A stretch of DNA of 64,000 nucleotides from Paraglaciecola sp. L1A13 (lineage in GTDB: Bacteria; Pseudomonadota; Gammaproteobacteria; Enterobacterales; Alteromonadaceae): positions 4,526,001 to 4,590,000 of the forward strand of contig NZ_CP047024.1 of the NCBI RefSeq assembly GCF_009796745.1, given 5' to 3'. The position numbers and the translations under genes were made by a program. The notes under the pieces were generated by a model. The model was not told the origin of the DNA. It did no database searches and worked only from the letters and a program-made list of their open reading frames with translations. This document shows, one piece after another, positions 45,133 to 53,849 of the stretch. The stretch's first letter is position 1. Each line of letters begins with the position of its first letter.

Positions 45133-45453
45133 TTAAGCATTTTTCTTGGTCTTTAGGTAAGCGCTAACTTGTGATGCTTCGCGTTGCTCAGAGAATTGAA
45201 TTAAATCAACACCGTTACACTTCATACCTTCAGAAGATACAAGTTTACGAAGAACATCGTTTGAGCTCGCTGCAACATAACCAACTTTACTGCGTAAGCT
45301 GCGTTTAAGCATGCCAAGGTCATCATTTACTACTGCTTTACAGAAGCTTGAATATTCACTATCACCGGCGAAGCGAACTTTGCTGCTAGATTCCATGCCA
45401 GCACTTGCATTAAAAGCTGACAATGCGATTAGAGATATAAGTACTTTTTTCAT
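45133..45453 (-). CDS. Small exported DUF3718-type protein
   Basis: 106 residues from ATG 45453, preceded by TTGGAGCACACC; an in-frame ATG at 45465 is less well placed. A signal peptide (about 1-18, ending F-N-A-S-A) is followed by an 85-residue mature protein with F-C-K-A-V-V-N-D-D and G-M-K-C-N-G-V-D, whose two cysteines probably form a disulfide. I associate this pattern with DUF3718, found mainly in Alteromonadales. Function unknown; periplasmic or secreted. Confidence 0.72.
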   Translation of the reverse strand: MKKVLISLIALSAFNASAGMESSSKVRFAGDSEYSSFCKAVVNDDLGMLKRSLRSKVGYVAASSNDVLRKLVSSEGMKCNGVDLIQFSEQREASQVSAYLKTKKNA

Positions 45454-45980
45454 GGTGTGCTCCAAAATAGGTTTGCTAGTTAGGTGTATTACAGGTTCTG
45501 CCTGCCACTGAAATATCCATGAATTTGATGATCATGTCTGTGGTTTTATTGTTCGAAAGTAGTAAAAATGATGTAAAACAAGGGGTTACATTAAAATAAC
45601 ATTTCTAACTAATTGATTTGTAAGTGTATTTTTTATTTATATATATCCATAAGCAATGTGAATATTCCTATTCATTCCAAAAAACTCTACAAAAAACTGA
45701 AAGTGAAATTCCATAAAAGTCAAAATTTGTATATTTAATGAGCAATTATTGCTATTTAGTCAATTTTAATGCGTTAAAATGTTGTTAAATTACAGTTTTG
45801 GTTTTTTTATTTCAGAAATTGATAAGCCAATAATGTGAATTTCCTATAGATCAAACACCCAAATTTAACTCATTACTTATATAGAAGCGCGTTTCACTAT
45901 AAAATTTACAAGACCCGCATCTGCGTTATCATTATACTCCGCGAATATTGAGTAACTTTAATCTGTGATGGTAAATTTAT
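45454..45980. other. 527-bp AT-rich region between the divergent DUF3718 and aguA genes
   Basis: No gene was found. The sequence is distinctly AT-richer than its surroundings, with runs such as TTTTTTATTTATATATAT around 45630-45650. A possible -10 TATACT lies at 45933-45938, 42 bp before aguA, without a clear -35. A candidate -35 TTGATT lies near 45612. No inverted repeat of note was seen. Confidence 0.35.
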
Positions 45981-47033
45981 ATGCGACTACTCCCTGAATG
46001 GGCCCCCCAAGAAGCGGTTATTCTAGCTTGGCCTGACCAAAAAACTGATTGGCAACCTTGGCTGCAAAACGTCAGGCAGGTATACCTCACTATTATCAGC
46101 GTACTTAATCAGGCAAATACGGGTGTCATACTGCTTATTCGCCCCGAAGAAATTGCTACATTTACGTCTTTGTATCAACAAGCCGACCTAGCAATAGATA
46201 GAGTTTTGCTAGTGCGAGCAGATTACAATGACACTTGGGTGCGAGATTATGGTTTTTTAACGTGTCACAGTTCACCAGGTATGCAACCGGTAGAATTTAA
46301 TTTTAATGGTTGGGGTAATAAATTTAACGCCCGCAAAGATAATAAAATCAACCAACAAGTGTTAGCCAACCTTTGCAGACTACCGTTGCAAAGCTTTGAT
46401 ATTGTAGCTGAAGGCGGTGCTTTAGAAATCGACGATGCCGGTGTTCTGCTCTCTACTGAGTTCTGTCTATCGAATCCTGAGCGCAACGGCGATATGACCA
46501 TGATGCAATATCGGCAGGTATTTAAAGAAGCTTTGGGTGCCACCAGCGTTCATATATTTGAGCAAGGTCATTTAGAAGGTGATGACACGGATGGCCACAT
46601 CGATACATTGGTTCGCTTTACTCCAAATAGCGGCTTGGTCGTGCAGTCGGCTTTTAACGTACCCCAAGACTCTCATTATAGTGGCCTAGCCGCGCTAGTG
46701 GCTGAATGTCGCGCCGCTTTACCTGAGCATCAAATATTTGAACTGCCCTTGCCCCATATAGTTAATGCCCAAGGAGAAAGGTTGCCCGCTTCTTATGCCA
46801 ACTACTTGATAAATAATGATCAGATCTTATGTCCTGTATATCAACAAGCCGAAGATAACTTGGCTATGCAAATAATGGCTAAGGCATATCCACAATATAA
46901 AATAGTACCCATAAACTGTTTACCGTTAGTACAGCAGTTCGGCAGTTTGCATTGCATTAGCATGCAAGTTCCCGTGAGTACGTTAACATTTGAAGTTAGC
47001 AATAAATTAGCTACAGGAGTCAGTGAGTTATGA
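45981..47033 (+). CDS. aguA: Agmatine deiminase AguA
   Basis: 350 residues. It converts agmatine to N-carbamoylputrescine and ammonia. N-D-T-W-V-R-D-Y-G near 84-92, F-N-F-N-G-W-G-N-K near 106-114, E-G-G-A-L-E-I-D, E-G-D-D-T-D-G-H-I-D near 201 (catalytic His and Asp) and the nucleophile in G-S-L-H-C-I-S-M near 330 are intact. aguB starts inside its stop (ATGA at 47030-47033), so the two steps to putrescine are coupled. No aguR was seen. Confidence 0.94.
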   Translation: MRLLPEWAPQEAVILAWPDQKTDWQPWLQNVRQVYLTIISVLNQANTGVILLIRPEEIATFTSLYQQADLAIDRVLLVRADYNDTWVRDYGFLTCHSSPGMQPVEFNFNGWGNKFNARKDNKINQQVLANLCRLPLQSFDIVAEGGALEIDDAGVLLSTEFCLSNPERNGDMTMMQYRQVFKEALGATSVHIFEQGHLEGDDTDGHIDTLVRFTPNSGLVVQSAFNVPQDSHYSGLAALVAECRAALPEHQIFELPLPHIVNAQGERLPASYANYLINNDQILCPVYQQAEDNLAMQIMAKAYPQYKIVPINCLPLVQQFGSLHCISMQVPVSTLTFEVSNKLATGVSEL

Positions 47034-47938
47034 GCCGTACCCCACACACAGCTAAAACCCTTAAAGTCGGGGTCGTTCAACAAGCCGTTGCCAGTAATGA
47101 TAAGCAACTAAGTTGGCGACGAAGTGCTGAACAAGTAACAAAATTGGCTGAACAAGGTTGTGAACTGGTGATGCTGCAAGAGTTGCATAGCACACTCTAT
47201 TTTTGCCAGCAGGAAAATACCGATTTCTTTGATTTAGCGGAACCTATTCCTGGACCAGCGACTGAATTTTTTGCTGAACTAGCCACCAAGCTCAATATTG
47301 TACTAATTACTTCTTTATTTGAAAAACGAGGATCTGGCTTGTATCACAATACTGCTGTCGTGTTTGATCGACAGTTAGGTATGGTCGGAAAATATCGCAA
47401 AATGCATATTCCAGATGATCCAGGCTTCTACGAGAAGTTTTATTTCACTCCTGGTGATATGGGCTTTGAACCTATTCAAACGAGCGTGGGGAAACTGGGC
47501 GTACTGGTATGTTGGGATCAATGGTATCCTGAGGCTGCGCGCTTGATGGCTATGCGCGGCGCAGACATGCTGTTTTACCCGACAGCGATAGGTTGGGATC
47601 CAGCGGATACCGACGATGAGCAACAGCGCCAATTTGGTGCTTGGCAAACTATTCAACGTTCTCATGCAGTGGCCAATTCAGTGCCCGTGATTGTGGCAAA
47701 TCGCACAGGCTTTGAAACATCTCCGGTCCCAGGCGATAACGGTATTCAATTCTGGGGACAAAGCTTTATAGCAGGGCCTCAGGGTGAAATACTGGCTCAG
47801 GCCGATGCCGACGGCGAACAAAATCTTATGGTAGAACTGGATTTAGAGCGCACCGAGCAAGTTAAACGCATTTGGCCGTATTTTCGTGATCGCCGCATCG
47901 ATGCCTACGAAGATATAACAAAACGCTGGCGCGATTAA
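47030..47938 (+). CDS. aguB: N-carbamoylputrescine amidase AguB
   Basis: 302 residues, nitrilase superfamily. Catalytic Glu in M-L-Q-E-L-H near 44, Lys in Y-R-K-M-H-I-P-D-D-P near 122, and Cys in L-V-C-W-D-Q-W-Y-P-E-A-A-R near 158. It hydrolyses N-carbamoylputrescine to putrescine, CO2 and ammonia. The F-Y-E-K-F-Y-F-T-P-G-D segment is specific to AguB within the superfamily. Second gene of the pair. Confidence 0.95.
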   Translation: MSRTPHTAKTLKVGVVQQAVASNDKQLSWRRSAEQVTKLAEQGCELVMLQELHSTLYFCQQENTDFFDLAEPIPGPATEFFAELATKLNIVLITSLFEKRGSGLYHNTAVVFDRQLGMVGKYRKMHIPDDPGFYEKFYFTPGDMGFEPIQTSVGKLGVLVCWDQWYPEAARLMAMRGADMLFYPTAIGWDPADTDDEQQRQFGAWQTIQRSHAVANSVPVIVANRTGFETSPVPGDNGIQFWGQSFIAGPQGEILAQADADGEQNLMVELDLERTEQVKRIWPYFRDRRIDAYEDITKRWRD

Positions 47939-47964
47939 TTAAAAAGCCTTAACGCACAATACAC

Positions 47965-47998
47965 AAAAGCCCCAAAAACTAAGTAATAGGGGCTTTTT
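47965..47998. terminator. Bidirectional terminator after aguB
   Basis: AAAAGCCCC (47965-47973) with GGGGCTTTT (47989-47997) and a 15-nt loop, T tract following. Serves aguB and the converging dehydratase-like gene. Confidence 0.85.
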
Positions 47999-48018
47999 GT
48001 TAAGGGCTATTCACTTTA

Positions 48019-49035
48019 TTAAATAACCGATGCCTGTGGATTTAATGGTAATGCAGGTGTTTTTAACAAATGATCATCGTGCCAAATTTGCTGCATTTTT
48101 TGCACGTCGATATTACCGCCAGACAAAATCACCACCACCCGTTGAGGCTTGGTTTGTTTAGCTAAATAATTTACTACTCCGTGCATACTCATGGCGCTGG
48201 TAGGTTCGATATGTAATTTTAATAAATGTTGTAGCCATTGAGTCCAATAAGCTATTTGTACTTCATCCACTTCATAAAAACCGTTTAACTGTTTAATCAA
48301 TGGATAGGTGTACTCACCAACAGCAGGTGTCGCTGCACCATCGGCAAGCGTTTTTGCTGGTGCCTGCAAACGTTGAATACTGCCTAGTCTTAAAGACTGA
48401 GCCGCATCGTTACCCGCCAAAGGTTCGCAAGCGATGACGTTAGTCTCAGGGCTTAATTGCCGAGCAGCGAGCATACTACCTGATGCTAATCCACCACCGC
48501 CGCATGGCATAAATAGCGCATTCACATCATTTGTTTGAGCAAAAACCTCTGCTGCCACTGTACCTTGCCCCGCAATAACGTCTGGATGGTTAAATGGCGG
48601 GATCCACAACGTATCAGGCTCTTTCGCAGCGCCTGATACGGCATCGTCCGCTTCTTCACGAAGAGAAAACAACCGCAACTCTGCGCCGTAAGATCGAGTT
48701 GCAGCCGCCTTAATTGAAGAGATATTCTGGGCACTATATATCGTGGCGGGTATATTAAATAAGGATGCTGCATAAGCAACGGCCTGAGCATGATTACCAG
48801 AACTGCTAGCTACCACTCGCTTTATTGTTCTATTTTGCTCTCGCGCATGTAAAAGGGTATTCAATGCACCGCGAATTTTAAACGCACCTGTGTGCTGTAA
48901 GCATTCTGTTTTAAAAAACACTTCATGACCCAACCACGAGTTGAGCAGTGAAGAAGACACAATATCAGAAATTCGCACATAGTCAGCAATACGCAGCTTG
49001 GCCGCTTCGATATCAGCAAAAGTAACACTGGGCAT
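48019..49035 (-). CDS. Threonine/serine dehydratase-like PLP enzyme
   Basis: 338 residues, fold type II PLP enzyme without the C-terminal ACT-type regulatory domain of biosynthetic IlvA. The PLP lysine is in H-T-G-A-F-K-I-R-G-A (about 50-58; most relatives have G-S-F-K), S-S-G-N-H-A-Q-A-V-A-Y-A-A binds the substrate carboxylate, and G-G-G-G-L-A-S-G binds the PLP phosphate. It could be a catabolic threonine/serine dehydratase, a hydroxyaspartate ammonia-lyase or a serine racemase; context gives no help. Confidence 0.85.
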   Translation of the reverse strand: MPSVTFADIEAAKLRIADYVRISDIVSSSLLNSWLGHEVFFKTECLQHTGAFKIRGALNTLLHAREQNRTIKRVVASSSGNHAQAVAYAASLFNIPATIYSAQNISSIKAAATRSYGAELRLFSLREEADDAVSGAAKEPDTLWIPPFNHPDVIAGQGTVAAEVFAQTNDVNALFMPCGGGGLASGSMLAARQLSPETNVIACEPLAGNDAAQSLRLGSIQRLQAPAKTLADGAATPAVGEYTYPLIKQLNGFYEVDEVQIAYWTQWLQHLLKLHIEPTSAMSMHGVVNYLAKQTKPQRVVVILSGGNIDVQKMQQIWHDDHLLKTPALPLNPQASVI

Positions 49036-49155
49036 TTAGATAAAACTCCTCTGTAAAATAAGCGGATAAGAACTTTAGCATGAGCAAACGACGGTTATCA
49101 GTTCTCTTTTAAAGCAAAATCAGGTTTACTGAGCAAAACATATAAGGAGAGCAAA

Positions 49156-49530
49156 ATGGGATTACTTGATGCCATCATGGGCAATGCGTCAGAAATCGAT
49201 GTAAGCGATGTAAGTGAAGAACTAGCACCCATTATCGGTGCCACAGAAGAAATTCAACAAGTGTTCAAAGTTGTACGTGACATGTACGTGTTTACCAACA
49301 AACGTTTGTTACTTATTGATAAACAGGGTTTGACTGGGCGAAAAGTGGATTACCATTCGATTCCTTATCGCGCTATTACCCAATTTAAAATTGAAACTGC
49401 AGGGCATTTTGACCTAGATGCTGAATTGAAAATTTGGGTGTCAGGGCAAGATAACCCCATCGAAAAAGAACTTAAGAAAGATACCGTGGTAGGCATTCAG
49501 CGCACATTGGCTACCCATATGTTTGCCTAA
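49156..49530 (+). CDS. Bacterial PH-domain protein
   Basis: 124 residues, AAGGAG 9 nt before the ATG. A single bacterial pleckstrin-homology-like domain: Y-V-F-T-N-K-R-L-L-L-I-D-K-Q-G-L-T-G-R-K near 49-68 and Y-H-S-I-P-Y-R-A-I-T-Q-F-K-I-E-T-A-G near 71-88 are the typical strands, and a helix ends the protein. No membrane segment. Proteins of this sort are widespread and of unknown function. Confidence 0.85.
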   Translation: MGLLDAIMGNASEIDVSDVSEELAPIIGATEEIQQVFKVVRDMYVFTNKRLLLIDKQGLTGRKVDYHSIPYRAITQFKIETAGHFDLDAELKIWVSGQDNPIEKELKKDTVVGIQRTLATHMFA

Positions 49531-49560
49531 CATTGTCCCCGCAGCAAGTTTCAAATAACA

Positions 49561-49592
49561 TAAAAAAGGCGACTAGTGTGTCGCCTTTTTTA
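49561..49592. terminator. Bidirectional terminator between PH-domain gene and dipeptidyl peptidase gene
   Basis: AAAAAAGGCGAC (49562-49573) with GTCGCCTTTTTT (49580-49591) and a 6-nt loop. Confidence 0.92.
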
Positions 49593-49633
49593 TGCTGCGC
49601 TTAGGCACAGCGCCAACACTCAAGTATCAATTT

Positions 49634-51841
49634 TTATTTAATATCGAAGTGACGATTAAAGAAATTAGTGATCGTATGGTACAAATGAATACCCGTTTGC
49701 TTGCCACGAATGCTGTGCTTTTTACCCGGATAATCCATGCTCTCAAACGGAATGGCTAAGTCCTGTAAGTGCTTATATAACTTGGTGCTGTTAGTAAACA
49801 ATACGTTATCATCTGCCATGCCGTGATAAATCATTAAATCACCTGTTAGGTTCTTAGCATAGGGGAAAACGGACGAACCAATGTAAGCATCTTCATCTTG
49901 CATAGGGTTACCCATATAACGTTCGGTATAATGCGTGTCATATAACGACCAGTCGGTAACTGGCGCGCCTGCAACACCGGCTTGAAAATATTCACCCGCT
50001 TTAAACATACTCATTAACGACATATACCCACCATAGCTATGACCATAAATACCGATGCGCTGTGCATCGACATAGGGCAGCTTGCGCAAAAATTTCACGC
50101 CTGCAATTTGGTCTTCCACTTCGGTGCTGCCCATTTTTTTGTACAGTGGATCTTCAAATGCCTTACCCCGATAATTAGATCCTCGGTTATCTACAGAAAA
50201 CACTACATAACCTAGCTTGGCCCAATACTGCATCAGCAAGCCACGATTTCCGCCCCAGCTATTTGTCACAACTTGGGCATGAGGGCCACCGTATACGTAA
50301 ACAATAACAGGGTGCTTGCCTTGCATTTTTTTCGGTTTGTACAATCGATAGTAAAGCTCAACGCCATCTTCAGTCATAAAACTATCGAGTGTCGGCTCTA
50401 TCCAATCCTGTTGTAAATCGGCTAGCGGGTGTCCCGCTTTGATCGCATTTTCACTTAGCCAAGCCAAATGCTTACCATCCGCTTGATGTAAGCTTACCTG
50501 CCAAGGTGTATTCGTGGTTGAGAACTTATCTACATAGACTGACGCATCGTCGCTGAAACTAGGTGCATGCGTGCCGCTGTTTTGACTAATCTTATGAATG
50601 TCACCACCAGCAATCGATACAGAATATATATGTTGTTCTAGAGGCGTATCAGCACGTCCAGTGAAATACACCAAGCCCTTTTTCTCATTGACCGCTTCAA
50701 TTTCATCGACCACCCAATCACCTTGAGTTAGCTGTCGAACTAAAGCGCCATCATTTTTATAGAGATAAAGATGCTTAAAGCCACTTTTTTCCGATGCCCA
50801 AATAAAATGCTGCTGGTCGTTCAAAAAATGCAGGTCATCATTCAAATTAACCCAGGTATTGCTTGTCTCGGTTAACAATACGTTTTGCTTCTTACTTTGG
50901 GTGTCGTAGGCTCGCAGTTCTAATTGCTGCTGATTGCGGCTTTCCCATTGGTAAGTCAGCGTATGGTTGTCTTTCATCCAGTTAACACGGGCCAGATAAA
51001 TATCTTGTTCTTCACCTAAATCAACCCATTGGGTGTCACCACTGGCAATGTCTTTAATCGCCAATTTAACCTTAACATTCGATGTTCCCGCGCTGGGATA
51101 GCGCTGATTAATCATTTTAATAGAATCCGCGTAAATCTCGCTGCGGGTAATTTCCTCAACCGGGGACTCATCTACCTGAGTAAACGCAATTTTGCTTTCA
51201 TCCGCCGACCACCAATAACCCGTCATGCGACCCATTTCTTCCTGAGCTACAAATTCAGCCATGGCGTTCTTAATCGTCCCTTCGCCATCGAAGGTAAGCT
51301 GGGTTTCAGTTAGCGTGCTGATATCTTTGATATATAGATTTTGCTCGCGTACATATGAAATGAAGTTAGCTTTCGGTGAGAAGCGAATATCTGTCTCGAA
51401 AGCATCGGTATCCAATATTTTTTGTGCTTTTTCATCACCTAATCGGAAGTAGTAAGCGTCACCGGCCAGCGGGAACAACAATGCTTTGCCATCATCTGAC
51501 CAAAAATAATTTACTATACCTGAGCCACTTAAGCGCATACGCTCACGGCGAGCTTTCTCTTCATCAGATAAAGATTCAGGGCCGCTGTGTAAATCATCAG
51601 AGTTGAACAACATCTGGGTTTTTCCCGTGGATATGTTGTACTCCCATAAATCGTAACGTTCGTAATCGGTGGTTTTGCCTTGTAAAAAGGTCACGCGCTT
51701 GCCGTCTGGAGAGACTTTAACGCTGTTGGGTGAACTGCCTTCTAAGGCTGGAGATTCAAAAATGCGTTCTATCGTAAGATTTTCAGTTGCCATTGTCGGT
51801 ACCGCCAGTGAACATAACAAGATCAAAATGAGGTTTTTCAT
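49634..51841 (-). CDS. Dipeptidyl peptidase IV (S9B family), exported
   Basis: 735 residues with a signal peptide (1-18, ending T-M-A). An N-terminal beta-propeller (about 40-480) holds the E-E-M-G-R motif whose paired Glu residues fix the substrate N-terminus. The alpha/beta hydrolase domain has G-H-S602-Y-G-G, D in G-M-A-D-D-N-V and H in K-K-H-S-I-R. It cleaves X-Pro or X-Ala dipeptides from the N-terminus of peptides in the periplasm or outside the cell, useful for a marine protein degrader. Single gene. Confidence 0.92.
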   Translation of the reverse strand: MKNLILILLCSLAVPTMATENLTIERIFESPALEGSSPNSVKVSPDGKRVTFLQGKTTDYERYDLWEYNISTGKTQMLFNSDDLHSGPESLSDEEKARRERMRLSGSGIVNYFWSDDGKALLFPLAGDAYYFRLGDEKAQKILDTDAFETDIRFSPKANFISYVREQNLYIKDISTLTETQLTFDGEGTIKNAMAEFVAQEEMGRMTGYWWSADESKIAFTQVDESPVEEITRSEIYADSIKMINQRYPSAGTSNVKVKLAIKDIASGDTQWVDLGEEQDIYLARVNWMKDNHTLTYQWESRNQQQLELRAYDTQSKKQNVLLTETSNTWVNLNDDLHFLNDQQHFIWASEKSGFKHLYLYKNDGALVRQLTQGDWVVDEIEAVNEKKGLVYFTGRADTPLEQHIYSVSIAGGDIHKISQNSGTHAPSFSDDASVYVDKFSTTNTPWQVSLHQADGKHLAWLSENAIKAGHPLADLQQDWIEPTLDSFMTEDGVELYYRLYKPKKMQGKHPVIVYVYGGPHAQVVTNSWGGNRGLLMQYWAKLGYVVFSVDNRGSNYRGKAFEDPLYKKMGSTEVEDQIAGVKFLRKLPYVDAQRIGIYGHSYGGYMSLMSMFKAGEYFQAGVAGAPVTDWSLYDTHYTERYMGNPMQDEDAYIGSSVFPYAKNLTGDLMIYHGMADDNVLFTNSTKLYKHLQDLAIPFESMDYPGKKHSIRGKQTGIHLYHTITNFFNRHFDIK

Positions 51842-51904
51842 TAATATTAGTATCCTTTAACCATAAGCTGCGCATTGTAAAGACTTGATCAGAATAGGTA
51901 AAAC

Positions 51905-52537
51905 ATGAAAAGCATAAATAGTGCGTTAGTATTGGGCGCAACAGGCTTGGTAGGTAAAGCTTTAGTGACACAGCTACTTGCTGACCCAAGGTACAATAAA
52001 GTCATATGTCTAGTCCGAAAGCCCCTTAAAAACGCGGATTACGTGGATCCGCAGCATAAATTAGAGCCCATCGTTATCGACTTTAACGCGTTACAGGACT
52101 ATCGGGGTTACTTCCGGGCCGAACATATTTATGTGTGTCTAGGCACCACCATCAAACAAGCAAAAACTAAAGCTGCTTTTAGAAAGGTAGATTTTGAATA
52201 CATCCATATAGCCGCTCAATTGGCTAGATCACAACAATCCAAAAGTTTTGTGTGGATATCATCTGTAGGCGCTAATGCTAAAAGTAAAAGTTTCTACTTA
52301 CGGGTAAAAGGCGAACTAGAAAATGCCATTTTAGCTATGACTAACTTAAAAAACCCCAGCGCAGTGCGCCCATCATTACTACTTGGGAAGCGTGCGCAGC
52401 CTCGCCTTGCGGAAAAAATTGGCGCTTGGTTTGGCCAACTTGTAGCGCCTCTATTATTTGGTCGACTTGCCAAATATAAACCTGTTTCAGCCGCTCAGGT
52501 AGCCGCGCATATGGTTCGCTTGCAGGTATTTGAATAA
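51905..52537 (+). CDS. NAD(P)-binding Rossmann-fold protein (atypical SDR)
   Basis: 210 residues. V-L-G-A-T-G-L-V-G-K near 9-18 is the dinucleotide-binding loop, C-L-V-R-K-P-L suits NADP, and F-V-W-I-S-S-V-G-A near 115 followed by Y-x-R-V-K-G-E-L-E matches the atypical SDR group that includes human HTATIP2. Catalytic tyrosine and lysine appear in F-Y-L-R-V-K. Substrate unknown. Its stop abuts the trmN start without a gap. Confidence 0.82.
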   Translation: MKSINSALVLGATGLVGKALVTQLLADPRYNKVICLVRKPLKNADYVDPQHKLEPIVIDFNALQDYRGYFRAEHIYVCLGTTIKQAKTKAAFRKVDFEYIHIAAQLARSQQSKSFVWISSVGANAKSKSFYLRVKGELENAILAMTNLKNPSAVRPSLLLGKRAQPRLAEKIGAWFGQLVAPLLFGRLAKYKPVSAAQVAAHMVRLQVFE

Positions 52538-53290
52538 ATGAAGCGCAAGGGATTTCAATTTAAGCAGTTTTTTATTGAACACCAAGACTGCGCCATGAAA
52601 GTCGGTACTGACAGCATCATGCTAGGCAGTTGGGTGACTTTGCCACATCAAGTAGATATGTTAAACCCAAATCCGATGAGAATATTGGATATCGGCACTG
52701 GCAGCGGTTTGCTGGCGATAATGCTTGCACAAAAAAGTAGAGATAACGCGCACATTACCGCAATTGATATTGATAACGATGCAATAAACCAAGCCAAGTG
52801 CAACATTGCTGCCAGCCCTTGGGCAAAAAGCATCCATGCAGAGTTGTGCTCGCTACAAACATTCACTAAAGCTGAAAATAGCGGTAAGTTTGACCTTATC
52901 ATCAGTAACCCACCCTATTTCAATAGTCCCTTACCTAAGGCGACTAGTGAAGCGAAAAAACGTATCAGAGCAAGACAAACGGTTGATTTAAGTCATCAAA
53001 TTCTCTTGGATTGTGTAGCGCAATTACTGAGCAATAATGGCAAGTTCTATTGCATACTACCAACAGATTTTTGCACGTCCCTGATCGCTTATGCGAGTAC
53101 AGTAAACTTGCATCTTTGTGCGCAATTAATGGTTTACTCCAAGCCCAACTCACCGGCATTACGCTGCCTACTAGCCTTTTGTGCGCAGCAAGCACCACTT
53201 ACAAGCGAAAACCTTACTATTTATACTCAGCACCAGCAGTACTCAGAAGACTACAAAGCATTATGCCAAGATTATTATCTGAAATTTTAA
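52538..53290 (+). CDS. trmN: tRNA1(Val) (adenine37-N6)-methyltransferase TrmN (YfiC)
   Basis: 250 residues. K-Q-F-x-I-x-H-x-x-C-A-M-K-V-G-T-D-S-I-M-L-G-S-W is the family N-terminus, I-L-D-I-G-T-G-S-G-L-L-A-I-M-L-A-Q the SAM site, and I-I-S-N-P-P-Y-F (about 124-131) the adenine-N6 catalytic motif. It methylates A37 of one tRNA(Val). The start directly follows the upstream stop codon, so it is read by coupled translation. Confidence 0.92.
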   Translation: MKRKGFQFKQFFIEHQDCAMKVGTDSIMLGSWVTLPHQVDMLNPNPMRILDIGTGSGLLAIMLAQKSRDNAHITAIDIDNDAINQAKCNIAASPWAKSIHAELCSLQTFTKAENSGKFDLIISNPPYFNSPLPKATSEAKKRIRARQTVDLSHQILLDCVAQLLSNNGKFYCILPTDFCTSLIAYASTVNLHLCAQLMVYSKPNSPALRCLLAFCAQQAPLTSENLTIYTQHQQYSEDYKALCQDYYLKF

Positions 53291-53397
53291 ACCCTAGGTC
53301 GGCGAAGCAAACCTAAAACGCTAGAAAATTCATTGAAAATTGCCTAAGGTGTAAACAGAGTAAACTTAAAGTGTTTACTCAACACGGGGAGGTTTTT

Positions 53398-53775
53398 ATG
53401 CGTGCGGTACAACTACCAAACTCTGTTTCATCTTTGACTGACCGCTTACACGTGCTGGAGTTTCATTGGCATGGTGTGGGCATACAGATACCTAAATTCG
53501 CATTATATGCCTGCGTCCCCAACCCAATATTTAGCTGTTTTGTGCAACGCCATCATCGGCAAATTGCCATAATGAAGTTTGGCCGCTACACCTTACCCAT
53601 TCTTGATCCACTAGAAAATGATTTAGACGACCAAGCTGATTATGTGGCGATTGTCAGCGTTGCAAGAGGAAATCGTTTTGGCTTATACGGATTTCCGACA
53701 GATTGCGAAGGCCTAGCGTTTACGCTTCCGATGGATCATGAAAATGTACCGCGTATTGTGCAGTATTTTATATAG
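53398..53775 (+). CDS. Small protein of unknown function, possibly CheW-like
   Basis: 125 residues from ATG 53398, with a near-perfect GGGGAGG 5 nt upstream. I do not recognise it with confidence. The order of strands and the sequence I-A-I-M-K-F-G-R-Y-T-L-P-I-L-D-P-L, then Y-V-A-I-V-S-V-A-R-G-N-R-F-G-L-Y-G-F-P, resembles a short CheW-like domain, including the place where CheW has R-G-x-x-x-P-V-x-D. No signal peptide or membrane segment. Its strong ribosome binding site suggests good expression. Confidence 0.6.
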   Translation: MRAVQLPNSVSSLTDRLHVLEFHWHGVGIQIPKFALYACVPNPIFSCFVQRHHRQIAIMKFGRYTLPILDPLENDLDDQADYVAIVSVARGNRFGLYGFPTDCEGLAFTLPMDHENVPRIVQYFI

Positions 53776-53849
53776 CGAGGAACGGTAGACCTACCACGAA
53801 CGAGACTCACGAAATGGTACACATATGAAAATATACATATCAATTAGCA

